A stretch of DNA of 29,230 nucleotides, taken from positions 1 through 29,230 of the IMG/VR virus record IMGVR_UViG_3300030382_003460. The stretch is one strand, 5' to 3'. Positions 14,001-22,034 of the stretch are shown in pieces. The notes under the pieces were generated by a model. It had not been told where the DNA came from. It saw only the letters and a program-made list of their open reading frames with translations, and searched no databases. The DNA is from a virus. The stretch's first letter is position 1, and every line of letters starts with the position of its first letter. The translations under genes and the position numbers were made by a program.

Positions 14001-15480
14001 CTTTTCGAACTTGTTCAGTTGTGTTTTGAAGATCTTTAGGTAAAGTGCTTAATGTTCTTTGTCCTTTTAAATATTCATCTACTTGATCCATAAAATATTT
14101 TTCTCCAGCAGGTGAAGTTTTATTTCCTTTATATCTTCCTTCAAATGCTTTGGCTAAATTATAAACTTTATGTTCAAGAGATTCGAAAGCTCTATCAAAT
14201 TTTCTAGCCACAGATCTTGCATAAAGATTTACTTCCTCTTTAGCTCTCTCAATTGTTTTAGGGTTTTTACCATATGATCTAAACCAAGATAAAAAATTGT
14301 CTAAACTTTTAGCGCTTCGTTTCATGGCATCTGGACTTGTAGCTGAACCTAATCTCCATTGTTCAAATGGCGGAAAATCTTTTCTATTTTTAAAATGTCC
14401 TTTAATAGTGGGAGCTAGAAGTTTTGTAAGCGTCCAATCTGTAGCTCCTCTAAGAACTTTACTTGTTTTTGTTACAGCAGGTTTAGTCCACTCTCTAGAT
14501 AAAAGATAGGCAGGCGGTTTAAATATAGCCCAGTCCACTCCTCTAGCACCTATCCTAGCTGTTTGTTTTAATGCCCATTTAGGACCAAGATATTTATAAC
14601 CAAGTTGTAAACCTTTTCCCATAAGAGGAAAACCTCCTCCTACTATCAATCCTTCAGCTCCATATTTAATTTTGTTTTTAAAAACAGCTGCAGCTTTTTT
14701 TCTACCAGTTAAACCTTCTGTGCTAGAAGGTTGAGTAAAACCTATCGGCGTGATGGCTCCTCGACCTGGTTCAGAAGCAATAAAATCAGTAGCAGCACCA
14801 ACGCTTGCCCACTCTAAAGCTCTTCTTGCAATTTTACTGGTCTTGGTTGCTTTATTGATTCCTAATAGTTTATAAATGGGAGCTAAAGCATTAGCTCTCA
14901 TAACTAATTTAGTAATTAAGGTTCCTGGTATAGCATATTGTACTCCCAAAGAAGTTAACTCACCCCTCCATGTTTCAGGCTCATCTGGTTTAATTCTACC
15001 ATCATTTAACCTTTCTTCGAGATCATTTGTAAAATCTGTTCCTAAAGCAAAATCAGTAGGGGCTGTTATTAAAGAAGTTAAAGCCCCAGTTAATTTAAAC
15101 GCACCTGATTCAAATCCTTTAGCAATTTCATCAAGACCATCGATGTAGTCTCTTTCTTTCATACCCTTCGATTCACGTATGAATTTATTAATATTATAAA
15201 AAGGTGGTTTTTCTTTTCCGGTTTTAGAATCTTTTGCTGGAAGTAAAGTTTGAGCAAAATATCGAGTAGGTTCTAAAATATTTCGAAGAGTAGCAACTCC
15301 AGCCGTTTGAGCGTCATCATCTATTCCCCAGATATATCTAACAGGTCTTTTTGGAGCGCTGTATTTTTCAAGAGAAGCTAAAACTGCTTTTTGAAAATCA
15401 GTGTACTTTTCTAATTCTTTTTCTTTTTCCTTTTGGGGAGCAACGTCTGTTTTGTAGCGCTCGTAGGGCTTAACGGCCAT
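11074..15480 (-). CDS. Very large virion protein, probable internal/ejection protein
   Basis: At 1468 residues this is the largest gene in the window. It has a basic, charged N-terminus, many amphipathic helices, and hydrophobic stretches such as the ones near 131-146 (AFKLTGALTSLITAPT), 276-286 (GLIVGGGFPLM) and 970-1010, but no clear signal peptide. No lysozyme, transglycosylase or protease motif is obvious by eye. Size, position after the tail genes and before lysis, and helical composition match the internal virion (ejection) proteins of short-tailed phages such as T7 gp16, which form a channel through the cell envelope; this is inference. The C-terminus (from about 1390) is Pro/Thr-rich and probably disordered. 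A GGAGG site lies six bases before the ATG, inside the end of the preceding gene. Confidence 0.7.
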   Translation of the reverse strand: MAVKPYERYKTDVAPQKEKEKELEKYTDFQKAVLASLEKYSAPKRPVRYIWGIDDDAQTAGVATLRNILEPTRYFAQTLLPAKDSKTGKEKPPFYNINKFIRESKGMKERDYIDGLDEIAKGFESGAFKLTGALTSLITAPTDFALGTDFTNDLEERLNDGRIKPDEPETWRGELTSLGVQYAIPGTLITKLVMRANALAPIYKLLGINKATKTSKIARRALEWASVGAATDFIASEPGRGAITPIGFTQPSSTEGLTGRKKAAAVFKNKIKYGAEGLIVGGGFPLMGKGLQLGYKYLGPKWALKQTARIGARGVDWAIFKPPAYLLSREWTKPAVTKTSKVLRGATDWTLTKLLAPTIKGHFKNRKDFPPFEQWRLGSATSPDAMKRSAKSLDNFLSWFRSYGKNPKTIERAKEEVNLYARSVARKFDRAFESLEHKVYNLAKAFEGRYKGNKTSPAGEKYFMDQVDEYLKGQRTLSTLPKDLQNTTEQVRKELIKTMEAFRKALPKGKQGDEVTKDIEKTLRGNTGNYMVRSFKIFTNENYVPPVKVVNGATEWLKKNIVLKDKEKRKLARLNYPNMQPNAAYTASAKEMVDEIMLTGRGDGQNPLDILRFISKNILQDKKYAFLKTGEELPTAIKNLLGRERNAKFSVLNTATNAVTQTMAKNSADFIAQQGLKEGWLFTSRDAARNVYRAPQKINKIPRLGILKTNLEGLYTSPEFAQMFQGLGGTLKYFVENAFFRHMLQMKTGVQIGKTLYSPVTQVRNVTSASTFALNAGHVGGKASVLDSMRIVMNDIFKAGKEKTVSNANEIITPSQFNDFVQKLTRLGVIDENIVAMELKGVLDDIKVGKVNTLDGLFDRLIKMTPTDKVARVYAGGDNLWKIYGWNFDKSQLLDAGMKSVDDVADLFKHIGEPFNKTNIATGAAKNLDDALDEMAAWMIRNSYPTYSKVPPVIQALRRLPLGNFISFPAEIIRTSTTNIALGLKLASHPNAAIRQIGIRRITGSTLTLYGLGKAVGGLAEYLTDTSGSQQDAYKRSFAAPWNRVATLIPLQSWKNGENLMINFTYFMPYDVIQRPIEAALKQMKDQNLNPAEVDDFMLNLLFKPDGPIQEFLEPFVSEPLGFDRLIDVTTRRGAKPQGGRVYTEGDDLSDKINKSFAYVLEGVKPGVMITAEKISEGLRKDLTKGGKPVNTFDELVALLSGIRLIRVDGKADLGFYATQFNKARRSIDETDRFYTPENWTTRTPSDLVDSFIEMQEDDFRIQKDMYMRIKDLQLLGVGSIKIRQILKEKNVNPDVINNLMLGRFTPTNYSETRFNKKVDQIKKRLREDSADTTAYQWFLNKQWAFPKSQLDRVKNQYYGKKLFPQGYKPDQETYMKNKQGQTLYDQQGNPIKEKGFIEKQMEKIVPSIKKLIMPGSPMSQKMKTPPLPPTSMPQLAANTSKINPTTGLTRTETALLSPSEQEIAKRT

Positions 15481-15481
15481 A

Positions 15482-16561
15482 TTAAACCTCCTGCGGTAGC
15501 ACTAGGTTTATGTTATATTTAGTATTAAAATTGTCTACGTCTTGTTGAGTTTGAATCATTGCAAAATCTTCTAAAGCTTGAGCACTTTGCGAAAGAAGCA
15601 TTACAATATCATCTGAAATAGAATCAGGAAGTCTTTCTCTTAATTCATCATAAGATATATCCGTAGGTTGAAGTTCTGGCGTTTCTTCACTTACTGCAAA
15701 TGCTTCGCTTTCTAAAACATTTTGACCTTCTCCCATGGGTTCTACAGGTCCAGCATTTTGATAGCCTATTCTTCCACCTTCAGCTTTCTTTTCATCAACC
15801 ATTCGTTCACCAGATGTCATAATAATTCTTCTAACTTCTACAATAGCATCTTGATACATTCTTTGTTGTCCGTCTGCATCGGGAGGATATTTTTTAATTT
15901 TAGCTCCAGGATTTTTAGGATCATCTATCAGTTCATCTTGTTTAGCGGACAAGATACCTTGTAATAATGAATCTACCACTTGTTTATTTCCTAATACAGT
16001 TTGAAGTAATTTATCTTCTTTTTTAAGTTGACCAATAGTTGTTTGTGCTTGTCTATAAGCTAATAATTCATCATCATTAAGGTTATCTTTCCCTTTTTTA
16101 TCTAATTTCCATTTTGTAGTCACCGCGTCTTGTAGAGCTTGTAACATCACTTGATCTTTATAAAGCTTACCGCCTGCCTCACTTCCTAACATTTTTGCTT
16201 CAGCATCTATTAAAGATGAAAAGATGTCCGCCTTAGTTTGACCTCGAGCTTGAGAATCTACATCTCCTCTAGCTAAAAATCTTTGAGTTGGTCCTTTTAA
16301 AGCTTGAGCAGCTGTTCCAAAAGTACCGGCCCCTGATGGCGTCGTTGCCCATTCTAAACCAAAATCCATTAGGTATCTTCCAAGGTCTCTTTTAGAATCT
16401 CTTCCCGGATATATTTTTTCTGTAATTTCTTCCGACACATCATAGAGTCTTGGATAGTCTACTCTTCCTGCTTTTTCATAACCTGGTCTATCTAAACCAG
16501 AAGTTATTCCAGTTGCCGATCCTCCTCTACGAAATAAAGGTCTATTTAATACTCTGCTCAT
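15482..16561 (-). CDS. Virion-associated protein with one GGRIGY motif
   Basis: A 359-residue, mostly helical protein I cannot place in a named family. It opens with a basic SRVLNRPLFRRGGSATGI segment, has a long charged helical middle (about 100-245), then the short motif AEGGRIGYQNAG at residues 260-271 and an acidic tail. The same motif occurs three times in the protein two genes upstream (positions 250, 412 and 487 there), so the two products probably share a partner or a structural site. Its start overlaps the previous stop by one base (TAATG), and its stop is one base before the large virion gene, so dosage is linked. The position among internal virion genes suggests a core or ejection component; that is inference. 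Confidence 0.7.
   Translation of the reverse strand: MSRVLNRPLFRRGGSATGITSGLDRPGYEKAGRVDYPRLYDVSEEITEKIYPGRDSKRDLGRYLMDFGLEWATTPSGAGTFGTAAQALKGPTQRFLARGDVDSQARGQTKADIFSSLIDAEAKMLGSEAGGKLYKDQVMLQALQDAVTTKWKLDKKGKDNLNDDELLAYRQAQTTIGQLKKEDKLLQTVLGNKQVVDSLLQGILSAKQDELIDDPKNPGAKIKKYPPDADGQQRMYQDAIVEVRRIIMTSGERMVDEKKAEGGRIGYQNAGPVEPMGEGQNVLESEAFAVSEETPELQPTDISYDELRERLPDSISDDIVMLLSQSAQALEDFAMIQTQQDVDNFNTKYNINLVLPQEV
15761..15778 (-). repeat. GGRIGY motif copy in the 359-residue protein
   Basis: This encodes Gly-Gly-Arg-Ile-Gly-Tyr at residues 262-267, preceded by Lys-Ala-Glu. It is one of four copies of a short protein motif spread over two genes, with different codons in each copy, so the conservation is at the protein level and not the result of a recent DNA duplication. 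Confidence 0.7.
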
Positions 16562-17370
16562 TAGGTTCTTTTACCCCCCAACCATGCACCACCAAGGAAT
16601 GTTCCAATTCCTAGAGCCGTTTGTAAAGGCGTTGGATTAGGCGTTGAAGTAAACTGAGTTCTTCCTGGATACCCTGAAATTAAAGATCCAACTCCACCCC
16701 CGTAGGTTTGAAGTCTTTCATAAGGTTCCATCGCCTGCATTCTTTCTTGTTCTCTTGTTGCATCTAAAAGAGCTTGTTCTTGAGCCTGTTGTCTTGCGCC
16801 CACCTGACCCAAAGTACCAATTCTTCCCGCTGCTAATGATGGTTGTAATTGTGCTAAATTCATTTGTTGTGTGTAATCTGTTTGTGCTAATCCCTGAGCT
16901 TGTGTAAATGCATCTTGTAACATTCTTGCTTGAAGGGAAGCTCTATCTAATCCTCTTTGAGAACCATACTCTCCTAGTTGTACTCCCGCTCTGCCAGCTC
17001 CAAGTACTCCTAGTTTAGCTTGTTGATCTCTTAAACCTTGTTCCTGAATTTGTGTTTGCTTATCATATTCAGTCATAGTCGCATCGATAACATCCGTTTG
17101 ATACGGCGTCATGAAAGGTTTGTAAGCTTGAGGTCCGGTTAAAGCTTGAGCCGCTGTTAAATATTGTTGATAACCACCTAATCCTGTGGCACCCGTATCT
17201 CCAGCTAACGTTGCAGCTTGAGTTTGTAAAGGATCTTGGCCTGCTACTTGTGGTGCATACTTCTGTTCATCTAATTCAATAGAAGTTAAACCCTTAAGTT
17301 GTTTTAAATAATCTTTACCTGCTTCTTCTACAAAGGGTGCTGGTAATACTTGTGATTGTTGTACAGCCAT
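16561..17370 (-). CDS. Gln/Ala-rich helical virion protein, possible internal core protein
   Basis: This 269-residue protein is rich in Gln, Ala and Gly, with a long helical middle. The recognisable block is residues 86-140 (FMTPYQTDVIDATMTEYDKQ, then QGLRDQQAKLGVLGAGRAGV), which I have seen in structural proteins of marine podoviruses. The last 30 residues are Gly-rich and hydrophobic (LGIGTFLGGAWLGG at 252-265) and could insert in a membrane during ejection. Composition and place in front of the 359- and 1468-residue genes make it comparable with the small internal virion protein gp14 of T7, but I see no direct sequence match. Both ends are one-base TAATG overlaps, which fixes the start and ties it to the GGRIGY proteins. 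Confidence 0.7.
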   Translation of the reverse strand: MAVQQSQVLPAPFVEEAGKDYLKQLKGLTSIELDEQKYAPQVAGQDPLQTQAATLAGDTGATGLGGYQQYLTAAQALTGPQAYKPFMTPYQTDVIDATMTEYDKQTQIQEQGLRDQQAKLGVLGAGRAGVQLGEYGSQRGLDRASLQARMLQDAFTQAQGLAQTDYTQQMNLAQLQPSLAAGRIGTLGQVGARQQAQEQALLDATREQERMQAMEPYERLQTYGGGVGSLISGYPGRTQFTSTPNPTPLQTALGIGTFLGGAWLGGKRT

Positions 17371-19073
17371 TATGCTACTCTACTCTCCAGTTGTTTCATT
17401 GTCTTATACATTTTATCTGCACCTCGGTCAACGTCTCCGTCTCCTAAACCTTTTACAGCATCTGCTGTAAATACAAATTCATTTCTACTTAATCTTGCTG
17501 GTACATCATCAGCTTTTTCTGCTTTACCGATTGGTACAAATCCCCCACCTCTTAAATCCATTTCATTTCCACCGAGACTCATTAATCCACCTTCAGCTGC
17601 TCCGATTCTTCCGCCTTGAGCACGACCGCCAACTATTTCAAAGTATGCATCATCATCCATAGCTATTTGAGATGCTTGTTCAGTAGAATAACCCAAAAAT
17701 TCTAAATGTTCTACTCTGTCCCACCACCATTGAGGTCCAGCCATTTGTCCTTCAATCTCTTCCATTTGATCCATAGGTCTTTGTTCTACTTCTTCTACTT
17801 CTTCCACAACATCCCCTATTGCATATCCAATCCTTCCACCATCAGCTGCTTGGTAAGGACTAATTTCAGGTACAGGTCTTTGGTTTTCTTGAGGTTGAAC
17901 CATATCTTGATAGAATCGTTTCATTTGATTAAGACGAGGTTGATCTCTTAAACGTTGTTCTTGAGGTATTTGAGTAGCGTCTCTCGTCCAGTCTGGTAAA
18001 CGTTTCATTGCACCCATCGTTGCTGCATTTCTATTAGATACAGGTTTCATTATCTGTGAGTCCTCTCTAATAGATGCAATGTCAGTTGTTCTTGGCATTT
18101 CTCCACCTGCTCCAGTTTCAGTAATAACTGTATCTATGAAACTTGCGGGTCCTGATTGACCTTGTGACATAATTCCTTGTCCTGGCATACTCATTCTATT
18201 TTGAAACATTTGTTTTAAAATTTGTTGTATCTCTAATTCTGTTTTACCTTCTGCTCTTAATTTTTCAATCATCTGTAACATTTCTGCAGAAGTCTGTCCG
18301 CCTGCAGCATAACCTATTCTTCCACCGTCAGCTCTTTTAATAGATTCCCACGGTGGTAAGAAAGTTAAATTTTCACTAACACGTAAGTTTTCATAGGTTG
18401 CTTTATCACCACTATCAATAGCAGCTTGAACTTTCATTTGAATATCATCTAAACCGATTTTACTTCCTCGATCTCCTATCAGATCAGAAATCCTTGCTTG
18501 TTTTTTATTTTCTCTTGCTTGTAAACCTGCTATTCCCAATAAACCGGCTCCAGCTCCTACAGCTACTTTTAAAGGATCTATTTTATCAGTGCCTTTTTTA
18601 TAAAATAATGCACTTCTTAGTTTGTCCCACCCAGAAGCTTTGTCCTCTTGGTTATTAGATATTACTCTGTTAGTTCCAGCTTCAAGGACATTTTTTTTAG
18701 TCCAGGGATTGGTTGCATCAAAACCTAAAGGTCCTCCCATAGTCATATATGCGCTTAGAGGATCTCTATTAACAAGTGCAGAAGCAGTCATTAGTCCTCT
18801 TCCTATATTAGTTGCTCCCAGAGGTGTAAAAGCTAAAGCTGTTTGAGTTATGGGGCTTCTTAAAACTTTTTTAGCGCCTCTTGCAATTTTTTTAACAATA
18901 CTTCCAAGACCATATTTCTGTCTTACTTGATCTTCAATTCCTTCCATTTGCGTTTGTGGTCTCATTTGCGTTTGTGGTCTTCTATCTCCCTCGTATGTTA
19001 TAGACGGGGCTCCTGCTTTTAAATCTTTGTTAGAAGTCATTTCTATTGGTAATTGTAAATCTGTTATAGCCAT
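17370..19073 (-). CDS. Virion protein with three GGRIG(Y) motifs and a conserved C-terminal domain
   Basis: A 567-residue protein of low complexity between recognisable pieces. GGRIGYA occurs at 250-256 and 412-418, and GGRIG at 487-491, each after an Ala-Asp/Gln and in a flexible, Met/Gln/Pro-rich context. The C-terminus (about 498-567) is compact: EMDLRGGGFVPIGKAEKADD, VPARLSRNEFVFTADAVKG, then a DKMYKTMKQLE helix. I recall this tail from many marine phage proteins, with no function assigned. A hydrophobic Gly/Ala segment lies near 168-180 (VAVGAGAGLLGIAG). An exact 18-bp tandem duplication near the N-terminus doubles RPQTQM. No good ribosome site precedes the ATG at 19073, and a short gap separates it from the gene upstream. 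Confidence 0.75.
   Translation of the reverse strand: MAITDLQLPIEMTSNKDLKAGAPSITYEGDRRPQTQMRPQTQMEGIEDQVRQKYGLGSIVKKIARGAKKVLRSPITQTALAFTPLGATNIGRGLMTASALVNRDPLSAYMTMGGPLGFDATNPWTKKNVLEAGTNRVISNNQEDKASGWDKLRSALFYKKGTDKIDPLKVAVGAGAGLLGIAGLQARENKKQARISDLIGDRGSKIGLDDIQMKVQAAIDSGDKATYENLRVSENLTFLPPWESIKRADGGRIGYAAGGQTSAEMLQMIEKLRAEGKTELEIQQILKQMFQNRMSMPGQGIMSQGQSGPASFIDTVITETGAGGEMPRTTDIASIREDSQIMKPVSNRNAATMGAMKRLPDWTRDATQIPQEQRLRDQPRLNQMKRFYQDMVQPQENQRPVPEISPYQAADGGRIGYAIGDVVEEVEEVEQRPMDQMEEIEGQMAGPQWWWDRVEHLEFLGYSTEQASQIAMDDDAYFEIVGGRAQGGRIGAAEGGLMSLGGNEMDLRGGGFVPIGKAEKADDVPARLSRNEFVFTADAVKGLGDGDVDRGADKMYKTMKQLESRVA
17601..17615 (-). repeat. GGRIG motif copy 3 in the 567-residue protein
   Basis: This encodes Gly-Gly-Arg-Ile-Gly at residues 487-491, followed by AAEGG. 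It lacks the Tyr found in the other copies and lies just before the conserved C-terminal domain. Confidence 0.6.
17820..17840 (-). repeat. GGRIGYA motif copy 2 in the 567-residue protein
   Basis: This encodes GGRIGYA at residues 412-418, preceded by Ala-Ala-Asp and followed by an acidic stretch (DVVEEVEEVEQ). Confidence 0.65.
18303..18326 (-). repeat. GGRIGYAA motif copy 1 in the 567-residue protein
   Basis: This encodes GGRIGYAA at residues 250-257, preceded by Arg-Ala-Asp and followed by GGQTS. The spacings to the next copies are 162 and 75 residues, so this is a scattered linear motif and not a regular repeat domain. Confidence 0.65.
18945..18980 (-). repeat. Exact 18-bp tandem duplication
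   Basis: The 18-base unit catttgcgtttgtggtct occurs twice in direct succession without a mismatch. In the gene it doubles Arg-Pro-Gln-Thr-Gln-Met in frame. Exact identity implies a recent slippage event in a region that tolerates length change. Confidence 0.9.
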
Positions 19074-19127
19074 AATTATGTTAGTTAAATTTTTAAAAAA
19101 GGCAGGAATTTCACCTGAACTTTCACA

Positions 19128-19331
19128 TTACTTTGTTTTTGGAAACAAATCAAGTCCTGGAGCATGAACTATTACATCTTGTTGAATGTCTCCTTCGGGT
19201 ATGTTTTTAGCCCTCCATTCTTGTTCGTTTTTATATGTTTCTCCTGTTTTTTTGTTTATTATAGTTGTTTCTACCTTTGTAGGTTTAATAATAGGAACAT
19301 CTTTCCCATTAATTTTTACTGTTTCATTCAT
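19128..19331 (-). CDS. Small unknown protein of the tail/virion operon
   Basis: A 67-residue hydrophilic protein (MNETVKINGKDVPIIKPTKV at the start) rich in Lys, Glu and Thr, with no membrane segment and no motif I recognise. The start is fixed by a one-base TAATG overlap with the stop of the 115-residue beta-rich gene, so it is co-translated with it. It ends 54 bases before the next gene, one of the longer gaps in this operon. That gap holds a CAGG/CCTG stem followed by CCTTTTTT on the coding strand, which could act as a weak transcript end, but the stem is only four pairs. Confidence 0.65.
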   Translation of the reverse strand: MNETVKINGKDVPIIKPTKVETTIINKKTGETYKNEQEWRAKNIPEGDIQQDVIVHAPGLDLFPKTK

Positions 19332-19678
19332 TATGTTACTACCTGTCTAGGCTTAATTTCTAATATAGAAGCCACTATGTGAAGCCTATCAGCTGTGGCA
19401 GCGGTTGCTTTTAAGATCTCATCTTCTTGAATTACTAAAGGCCCAGTAAGTAATTCAACTGTAGTATTAGCACTTACAGCTTTTACCTTGAATAAACTAA
19501 ATACATCGGATCCAGCGGTCAAAGTTAGGGTAATAGTATCCCCTGACCCTGAGTCATCACTAACGAGAATGGATTTAACAATCCCCGTAGTTGCTGAAGG
19601 ACATGTATATAAAGTCGTAGCAGCTGTGCTAGTTAAGTCTTTTTTAGCGTTTATAAATGTATTTCCTTGAACAGCCAT
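19331..19678 (-). CDS. Small beta-rich virion protein
   Basis: A 115-residue protein of Ser, Thr, Ala and Val with alternating short strands (ATTLYTCPSATTGIVKSILV, then GDTITLTLTAGSDVFSLFKV). This composition is typical of small tail or head decoration proteins that are secreted into the virion in many copies; I do not recognise a named family. Residues 14-24 (KDLTSTAATTLYTCP) resemble the opening of several marine phage structural proteins, from memory. It is bounded on both sides by one-base TAATG overlaps, with the 54-residue gene before and the 67-residue gene after, forming a coupled chain that begins at the tail nozzle gene. Confidence 0.7.
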   Translation of the reverse strand: MAVQGNTFINAKKDLTSTAATTLYTCPSATTGIVKSILVSDDSGSGDTITLTLTAGSDVFSLFKVKAVSANTTVELLTGPLVIQEDEILKATAATADRLHIVASILEIKPRQVVT

Positions 19679-19842
19679 TAGTTTAAAAAGAATGCTTCCG
19701 CATTTACCTCATCTTTAACATCTGATTGATAAGTAGAATTAAGTTTCTCAATTACAGCATCTAAATCTCTTATTAAAGATTGAAACACTTGTTCATCATA
19801 TTCTTTGCTAGCTCTAGTAAGTGCTTGTACAATTTTTGCCAT
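19678..19842 (-). CDS. 54-residue helical protein after the tail nozzle gene
   Basis: A small gene with ATG 19842-19840 in a TAATG overlap with the stop of the 718-residue gene, and a TAA (19680-19678) that overlaps the next ATG in the same way. The product starts MAKIVQALTRASKEYDEQVF and is predicted helical and acidic throughout, ending NAEAFFLN. The exact fit between two coupled genes, the absence of any gap and the protein-like sequence make it a confident real gene despite its size. I recall similar 50-60 residue proteins at this place in marine phages. The function is unknown; it could be an assembly factor or a minor tail part. Confidence 0.8.
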   Translation of the reverse strand: MAKIVQALTRASKEYDEQVFQSLIRDLDAVIEKLNSTYQSDVKDEVNAEAFFLN

Positions 19843-21998
19843 TATCTTCTTCCATCCGCTTGAACATCTAATCTAAACGTCCCAAGTTTCCAATTCTGAG
19901 AGGAGCCTGTATTTTCAATTTTTAAAGCTACTGATCTGGCTCTTGCTCTGGTATCAACTTTAGTTGTAGTTGAGGCTACCGTAAAAGGTCCTAAAGGGGA
20001 ACTTGCTTGAGTGCTATTAGAATAATCTTTTAAATTTAATGTAACTTGAGTGTTTCCTGTTTGTGAAACAAAATCAGGAATAAATCTTCTTATTTTCATA
20101 AGATATTCTCCATCTCCTCTAAAGGTAATTCCTTCTTTAGCGTCTTGAGTAATGTCATAATCTCCGGATTGAACGTTAGCCAATACTGCAGTAACCGTTC
20201 CTCCAGACACTACTTGATCAGTCCCTGTTTCTTGCTCATAATAAATAGTGCTTCCATCAGTATTTCCTTGAACGTCATAAGAGGCGTCGTCCGATGATCC
20301 ATAATAAGAAGCATGAGGTTTATCGAATACGGCTGAATCAGCCCATGCAGTTCTAGGAAGAGTTCCTACAGTCCATACAGGACGTTGAGGAGAAGATTCT
20401 AAATAATTATAAGTCACGACTCTATTCATAGTATCGGAAGAACTAGTTCCGTAGAACCAAGACACTTCACCAAACAAGTTATTAAGACCTGCATTAATTA
20501 AATCTCTAGCGTTGGTATTTATATCTTCATAAACATAATCTTCCACTAAACATAATAAAGATTCGAGTTTACCTGTATATCTAAAGAAACCGTTTTCTGA
20601 CATCCAATAAGCATTCCCGTCTACTTCTGTGTTGGCATTTTTACCAATTAAACCACAGTTAGTTCCTACTTGTGAGAAAGTAAAAGTAAATGGTTGGCCT
20701 ACAAATCTCATTAAGAATAAAGCAGTATCTGTCCAAATATAAAGTGCATCTCTACCACGCCTAGCTCCCATGATCCGTGATCCGCCAGTCAGTCTTTGCG
20801 TACCAGCTGTATTGGTCGCTTTAGGTGCGTACGTGTTAATGTCTTCTTGGTCCGAGAACCTAATGAACATATCATCTTGGGTAGTTGTTGTTCCAATAGT
20901 GGTTTCAGTTCCAAAAAATACTAAATGTCTATCGGGTGTAGATACAACCATATGTCTTGAAGCTGTGGGTGCTCCCGAAATTACAGTTGCTCGAGTACTA
21001 GTGGCACTGCCGGCATCTGCGTCCCATTCAAAACATTTTCCATTATAAATTAAAGCTATTAATTTTGTTCCATAGTTGTCAAAGATCCATAATCCAGGAT
21101 CAATAATAAAGTCTTCACTTGAGGCTTCACCCCATGCCATGTATTTAGAAATATCTGTAACTGTAGCACCGCTACTATGAGTGGCAGCCGTTGTACCATT
21201 AACCTCTCTAGCACCACCACTTAAAATGTTAGTGGAAGTATCATTAGCTGCAAAACTAATGTCCTCAGAATCAACTCTAATTTCTCCAGAAGTTGGAAAA
21301 GAAGCCGAACTCGTTAATGGAATATCTGTTACAGCAGCATTAATTCCAGAAGAAAGAGTCGTGGTTGCTGGACCCTTGACCGTTCCACCAAATAATCCTG
21401 TTCCAAAACCTCGACCACTTACTTGTTGAGAAGGACCTACAGGTTCATAATATTCAATCGTGGCACTTCCTGAAGTTGTTATAGGGCCGGATTGTTCAGT
21501 CTCTCCCATTGTTATAGTAATCGTGGTAGGAGTAGGAACCGTTATAACTTCAAATCTTTGGTCATCAAAATCAGAACTTGTAAATGTAGATCCACTTATC
21601 GTTACGCTACTGGTTCTAATAATGTCACCAGGCTGCATACCATGACCACTAGAAAAAGTTATTGTCACAGTGGCAGATGATGAGCTTGTAGTAAAACAAC
21701 TCGTTTCAGTAAAAGTAGTTTTGATAGGGTGGATGTCGTAATAAGTTCCACCAGAATATACATATAAAATTTTATTAGATCCAAGAGCAGCATATTTAAC
21801 CCCATTACTATCTAAGAAATGATGAATGGCTCTTACTGCTCCAGTAAGTTTATCCGCTCCTAATTGATCCCAACCTCCTATTTTTTCAGGTACTCCATAT
21901 CTAAAACGGACATTATCACAATCTATCCATTGGCCCTCAGCGGCAGTGGCAGTGATTTGCTTATTAATTCCAGGTTGAAAAAATAGTTTCTGTAACAT
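19842..21998 (-). CDS. Tail nozzle/stabilisation protein (P22 gp10-like / T7 gp12-like)
   Basis: This 718-residue beta-rich protein should form the distal tail tube of a short-tailed phage. The start MLQKLFFQPGINKQITATAA and the following EGQWIDCDNVRFRYGVPEKI (21-40) are typical of phage stabilisation/tail-tube B proteins. The large middle and C-terminal part shows WDADAGS..., the HMVVSTPDRHLVFFG strand and DALYIWTDTALFLMRF-type propeller-like strands. Residues 100-270 are Ser/Thr-rich and probably form an inserted domain. A -10 element TATAAT lies just upstream and the ATG is predicted only two bases after the transcription start; there is no Shine-Dalgarno sequence. The gene heads a chain of TAATG-coupled small genes. 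Confidence is high for a tail protein, moderate for the exact family. Confidence 0.85.
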   Translation of the reverse strand: MLQKLFFQPGINKQITATAAEGQWIDCDNVRFRYGVPEKIGGWDQLGADKLTGAVRAIHHFLDSNGVKYAALGSNKILYVYSGGTYYDIHPIKTTFTETSCFTTSSSSATVTITFSSGHGMQPGDIIRTSSVTISGSTFTSSDFDDQRFEVITVPTPTTITITMGETEQSGPITTSGSATIEYYEPVGPSQQVSGRGFGTGLFGGTVKGPATTTLSSGINAAVTDIPLTSSASFPTSGEIRVDSEDISFAANDTSTNILSGGAREVNGTTAATHSSGATVTDISKYMAWGEASSEDFIIDPGLWIFDNYGTKLIALIYNGKCFEWDADAGSATSTRATVISGAPTASRHMVVSTPDRHLVFFGTETTIGTTTTQDDMFIRFSDQEDINTYAPKATNTAGTQRLTGGSRIMGARRGRDALYIWTDTALFLMRFVGQPFTFTFSQVGTNCGLIGKNANTEVDGNAYWMSENGFFRYTGKLESLLCLVEDYVYEDINTNARDLINAGLNNLFGEVSWFYGTSSSDTMNRVVTYNYLESSPQRPVWTVGTLPRTAWADSAVFDKPHASYYGSSDDASYDVQGNTDGSTIYYEQETGTDQVVSGGTVTAVLANVQSGDYDITQDAKEGITFRGDGEYLMKIRRFIPDFVSQTGNTQVTLNLKDYSNSTQASSPLGPFTVASTTTKVDTRARARSVALKIENTGSSQNWKLGTFRLDVQADGRR

Positions 21999-22006
21999 AA
22001 ATAGCC

Positions 22007-22034
22007 ATTATATATACTTTTTAAGAGAGATCAA
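22007..22034 (-). promoter_or_regulatory. Candidate promoter for the tail nozzle gene
   Basis: On the minus strand TTGATC (22034-22029), a 16-base spacer and a perfect TATAAT (22012-22007) would start transcription near 22000, two bases before the ATG at 21998. The gap is AT-rich, so chance matches are easy, but the lack of a ribosome site at this gene fits a leaderless transcript. Confidence 0.45.

Noticed and set aside
19085-19120. A minus-strand terminator between the 67-aa and 567-aa genes
   Set aside because: There is a T-run but the stem is only CAGG/CCTG (four pairs) with a seven-base loop; too weak to list as a feature.
21967-22010. A 14-codon frame (ATG 22009) overlapping the nozzle start
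   Set aside because: Its ATG lies inside the predicted -10 element, it has no ribosome site, and the frame is too short to test.
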